From positions 902,580-966,579 of the forward strand of contig NZ_FUZU01000001.1 of assembly GCF_900167975.1 (NCBI RefSeq): a DNA stretch of 64,000 bases. Reading direction: 5' to 3'. This DNA comes from Ohtaekwangia koreensis (GTDB taxonomy: Bacteria > Bacteroidota > Bacteroidia > Cytophagales > Cyclobacteriaceae). This document shows, piece after piece, positions 61,699 to 64,000 of this stretch. The translations under genes and the position numbers were made by a program. The notes beneath the pieces were generated by a model that saw only the letters and a program-made list of their open reading frames with translations, was not told where the DNA came from and made no database searches. Every line of letters starts with the position of its first letter. The stretch's first letter is position 1.

Positions 61699-63756
61699 CT
61701 AAAAAACTATTTCAACTTCCTTACTCAATTTCGAATGACTACCATCCTTAAACACGACCATAATGCTATAGATGTATTTAGTGCCTGCGTTCATTCCCAC
61801 ATCAACGAATTGTTTTTCCTTTGCTGTTCGGTATAGCATTACGTCTCCATCATTGATTTTTCTATATACCCTGTATGATATAGCATTGCTGTCATCATAC
61901 GACCATGTCAACGTAATCTTTCTACCCTCACGATCTACTACCGCAGGATTTATGGTGACCTCAGGTTTTAGACCGGGCAGTTTAAAACCTGACACAGCCG
62001 GTGTTGGAGGTGATTCTAGGTTAGCTTCATCTACGGCTACAACTGTATAGTATTGAGTAGTGTTGTTACTTAAACTCTGATCGGTATAGGTATAGGTCGA
62101 ATCATTTGTACTTGGCTTTGTTACAAGTCGTATCCATTGTCCCTGATCGCCTTTCCGGTATACTTCATACCTCACTACATCCTGACTACCACTTGGCTCC
62201 CATGTAAGTACAACACCTTCCTTTGTTGACTTTATAGGCAACCATACCGGTGACACCGGTGGTACTTTATCAGGAAGTGCAAGGCTTAGTATTGCTGACA
62301 GTGCAGAGTGATTCTGATTTCTGTCAATGGCCATGATCTGATAGTGAATCTTTTCATTCAGGCTTTTCAGTTCTACCCGATCAGTAAACGTAGTGTCTTT
62401 TAATACCTCACCTGTCATGAGCGCAAATTCCTCACTTTGGTAATAAGCTCTGTAAACGCGATAACCAAGTATATCAGCATCCAGGTTGCGCTTCCAGCTA
62501 ATACGTACGTTGCCAAATTCATCTACCTTACCTTGCATGCCCACTGGTATAGCAGGTGGTATACTATCAACAAGCATCGCCAGATAAGGCATGGAATTGA
62601 TTTCAGTTCCGTCCTGCGTCTTCGCTTTTATTTTATAGTAATTGGATTGCTGCGGGTTTGTGTCTTTGAATGCTCTTGCAGCAGTCGGAAGTATACTTTT
62701 ATGAATGGTCTTGTATGGACCGGAAGCCTTCGGTGCGCGGGTTACTTCAAATCCTTTTAATGCATCATTCTCGGCTACAGGAAACTCCCATTGCACATCA
62801 ATACTTTTGTTATCCAGGCTAAGTGCCGAAGTAATGAATACACTGGAGGTTGTAGTTTTATTCCCTTTGATCTGAACTATATTTGATACAGGCCCATACT
62901 CTCCAAACGGTGTAATACCACGCACACGGTAGCTATAAGTTTTATCAAGCGAAGCAACGGTATCGACTGCATATTGATATTTACTCTCCTGTCCTTGCTT
63001 GCTCAGTGTTACACCCGGTATATCTGTCACTTGAATAAAAGACTTCCCATCTTCAGAGCGTTCAAGGGAATACGTTGTATAAAAGCTCTCATAGTCGGCG
63101 TGCTTCCAGCGTAGTGTTACCACATTGCTTTTACTTTCAGCAGTGACACCGCTGACCGAAGGCAGGGTATATTTATCAGCCGTATTCACAAAAACGCTTC
63201 CCTTCAATGTGTCGGTGCCTGCATATACACTGATGCGGTATAAATACTTTACGTTCTTCTCAACTTGTTTATCGTTCCAATATAAAGCGAGTGCCCTTGC
63301 CACGGCAGGCGACATGTCGGCACAAAACATCGCGATGGAATAGCGTTGCTCATTCTCCTTGGCTTTGTTTACAATCTGCATTACATCACCCGGATCGATA
63401 TTCATTTCAAAGGTTTCTCCATAGAGCGCCTGTGCCGCTACAAGACCATACTTGTTACCAATAAACTTTTCCCATTGTTCTTCCGGTAAAGGCTTCATGG
63501 AAGTTACTACCTGCTTACGCTCTACCGGTTGAACCACTTTACCATTACGCACCAGTGTAAATCGTTCGATGGTATATCCGTTCCGGTTGGCCTTCGACCA
63601 TTGCTCTGTTCCAATAGGTGCCCATCGTAAAGCAACTGAATCAGCAGAAGGTCGTGCAATCACCTGAATGGTTTCAGCAGACTTCTTCACTACATTTTGA
63701 GCATGCCCCGAAACAACTGCCAGCCCTGCTATCGCTATAAATACTATCTTCTTCAT
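61699..63756 (-). CDS. Exported protein with fibronectin type III domains
   Basis: A 685-residue exported protein. The signal peptide (IVFIAIAGLAVVSGHAQ) is followed by a ~190-residue unique region and about five fibronectin-III domains (VTLRWKHADYESFYTTYSLE, VRISWKRNLDADILGYRVYR, VVLTWEPSGSQDVVRYEVYR, ITLTWSYDDSNAISYRVYRK). It ends with the last Fn3 domain and has no T9SS tail of its own. It lies 18 bases upstream of the SprB-repeat adhesin in an operon-like string, so it may be its periplasmic or surface partner. The start at 63756 gives the best signal peptide. Confidence 0.85.
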   Translation of the reverse strand: MKKIVFIAIAGLAVVSGHAQNVVKKSAETIQVIARPSADSVALRWAPIGTEQWSKANRNGYTIERFTLVRNGKVVQPVERKQVVTSMKPLPEEQWEKFIGNKYGLVAAQALYGETFEMNIDPGDVMQIVNKAKENEQRYSIAMFCADMSPAVARALALYWNDKQVEKNVKYLYRISVYAGTDTLKGSVFVNTADKYTLPSVSGVTAESKSNVVTLRWKHADYESFYTTYSLERSEDGKSFIQVTDIPGVTLSKQGQESKYQYAVDTVASLDKTYSYRVRGITPFGEYGPVSNIVQIKGNKTTTSSVFITSALSLDNKSIDVQWEFPVAENDALKGFEVTRAPKASGPYKTIHKSILPTAARAFKDTNPQQSNYYKIKAKTQDGTEINSMPYLAMLVDSIPPAIPVGMQGKVDEFGNVRISWKRNLDADILGYRVYRAYYQSEEFALMTGEVLKDTTFTDRVELKSLNEKIHYQIMAIDRNQNHSALSAILSLALPDKVPPVSPVWLPIKSTKEGVVLTWEPSGSQDVVRYEVYRKGDQGQWIRLVTKPSTNDSTYTYTDQSLSNNTTQYYTVVAVDEANLESPPTPAVSGFKLPGLKPEVTINPAVVDREGRKITLTWSYDDSNAISYRVYRKINDGDVMLYRTAKEKQFVDVGMNAGTKYIYSIMVVFKDGSHSKLSKEVEIVF

Positions 63757-63778
63757 GATACTTCTTCTCTTCACTGGT

Positions 63779-64000
63779 CTAGTCCGGTATAGCGTTAAAC
63801 ATCTCCATATCGAACGTACTGCTAACCTTGTTCACACCGGGTATAACATATTTAAATCTGACGCTATATTTACCATACTTGATAAAGGGAAAGCCACTTG
63901 TCAAAAGCGTCCCGAATCGTGTCGTTACACGCTCAGGGTGATCCACTACATAGTTGGCAACCTGATGCTGTATATCTCTATAATCACCCACCATCGGACG
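63779..64000 (-). CDS. Hypothetical protein, C-terminal end (partial)
   Basis: At least 73 codons of a gene that begins beyond the right edge. The fragment (PERVTTRFGTLLTSGFPFIK, YSVRFKYVIPGVNKVSSTFD) is beta-rich, with no recognisable domain. It ends 22 bases upstream of the Fn3 gene and probably belongs to the same surface-protein operon. Confidence 0.55.
   Translation of the reverse strand, partial: RPMVGDYRDIQHQVANYVVDHPERVTTRFGTLLTSGFPFIKYGKYSVRFKYVIPGVNKVSSTFDMEMFNAIPD

Overview
The window comes from a Bacteroidota chromosome, most likely order Cytophagales. The signs are type IX secretion (T9SS) sorting tails, SprB-like adhesin repeats, an ECF sigma/FecR/TonB-receptor/DUF4249 signalling unit, a PadR-linked FtsX-type permease, and a TAnnTTTG -7 promoter box. 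All calls are from reading the sequence; no database search was run.

Layout. 1-17.3 kb is ordinary host DNA: a PadR/ABC permease pair, two Crp/Fnr regulators, a FecI-FecR-TonB receptor-DUF4249-serine hydrolase operon, an AlkZ-like glycosylase, two paralogous epoxide hydrolases, an AraC regulator, a RibD-like reductase and a VOC protein. 17.3-23.6 kb is a decayed cassette array: short plus-strand ORFs separated by long imperfect palindromes resembling integron attC sites, with three copies of a tyrosine-recombinase 3' end, each followed by an attI-like stretch. It looks like the relic of an integron whose integrase points the same way as its cassettes. 23.6-27.7 kb holds a T9SS beta-propeller protein between repeats that contain a tRNA-like 3' end and a terminator. 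27.9-36.4 kb is a defence-type island: pentapeptide-repeat membrane protein, Abi_C protein, AbiH, a large PD-(D/E)XK-like protein, a HEPN-like protein, PIN-like proteins and an HNH nuclease.

36.8-48.0 kb is the most interesting part: about fifteen tightly packed minus-strand genes. They encode a phage-fibre-like protein, an L,D-transpeptidase-like enzyme, a GH108 muramidase, a peptidoglycan-binding membrane protein, an annexin-like membrane protein, small beta-rich structural candidates, very basic membrane proteins, a transglutaminase-like protein and an LEA14-like protein. There is no terminase, portal, sheath or tail tape measure. This fits a tailless membrane-containing (jelly-roll capsid) provirus, or a structure domesticated from one. 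At its head is an array of six 19-20 bp iterons. At 48.2-53.9 kb lie HTH genes with palindromic operators, two sets of small seven-helix membrane proteins, and a PD-(D/E)XK-like protein.

54.1-57.3 kb has a 944-residue PIN-domain protein beside a broken T9SS tail, and 57.3-64 kb is a host surface-protein locus (SprB-repeat T9SS adhesin and a fibronectin-III protein). The word TATA is conspicuously frequent in the host genes and in the virus-like cluster but sparse in the T9SS gene at 24 kb and in the defence island. This suggests the virus-like cluster has long been resident while the others arrived recently.
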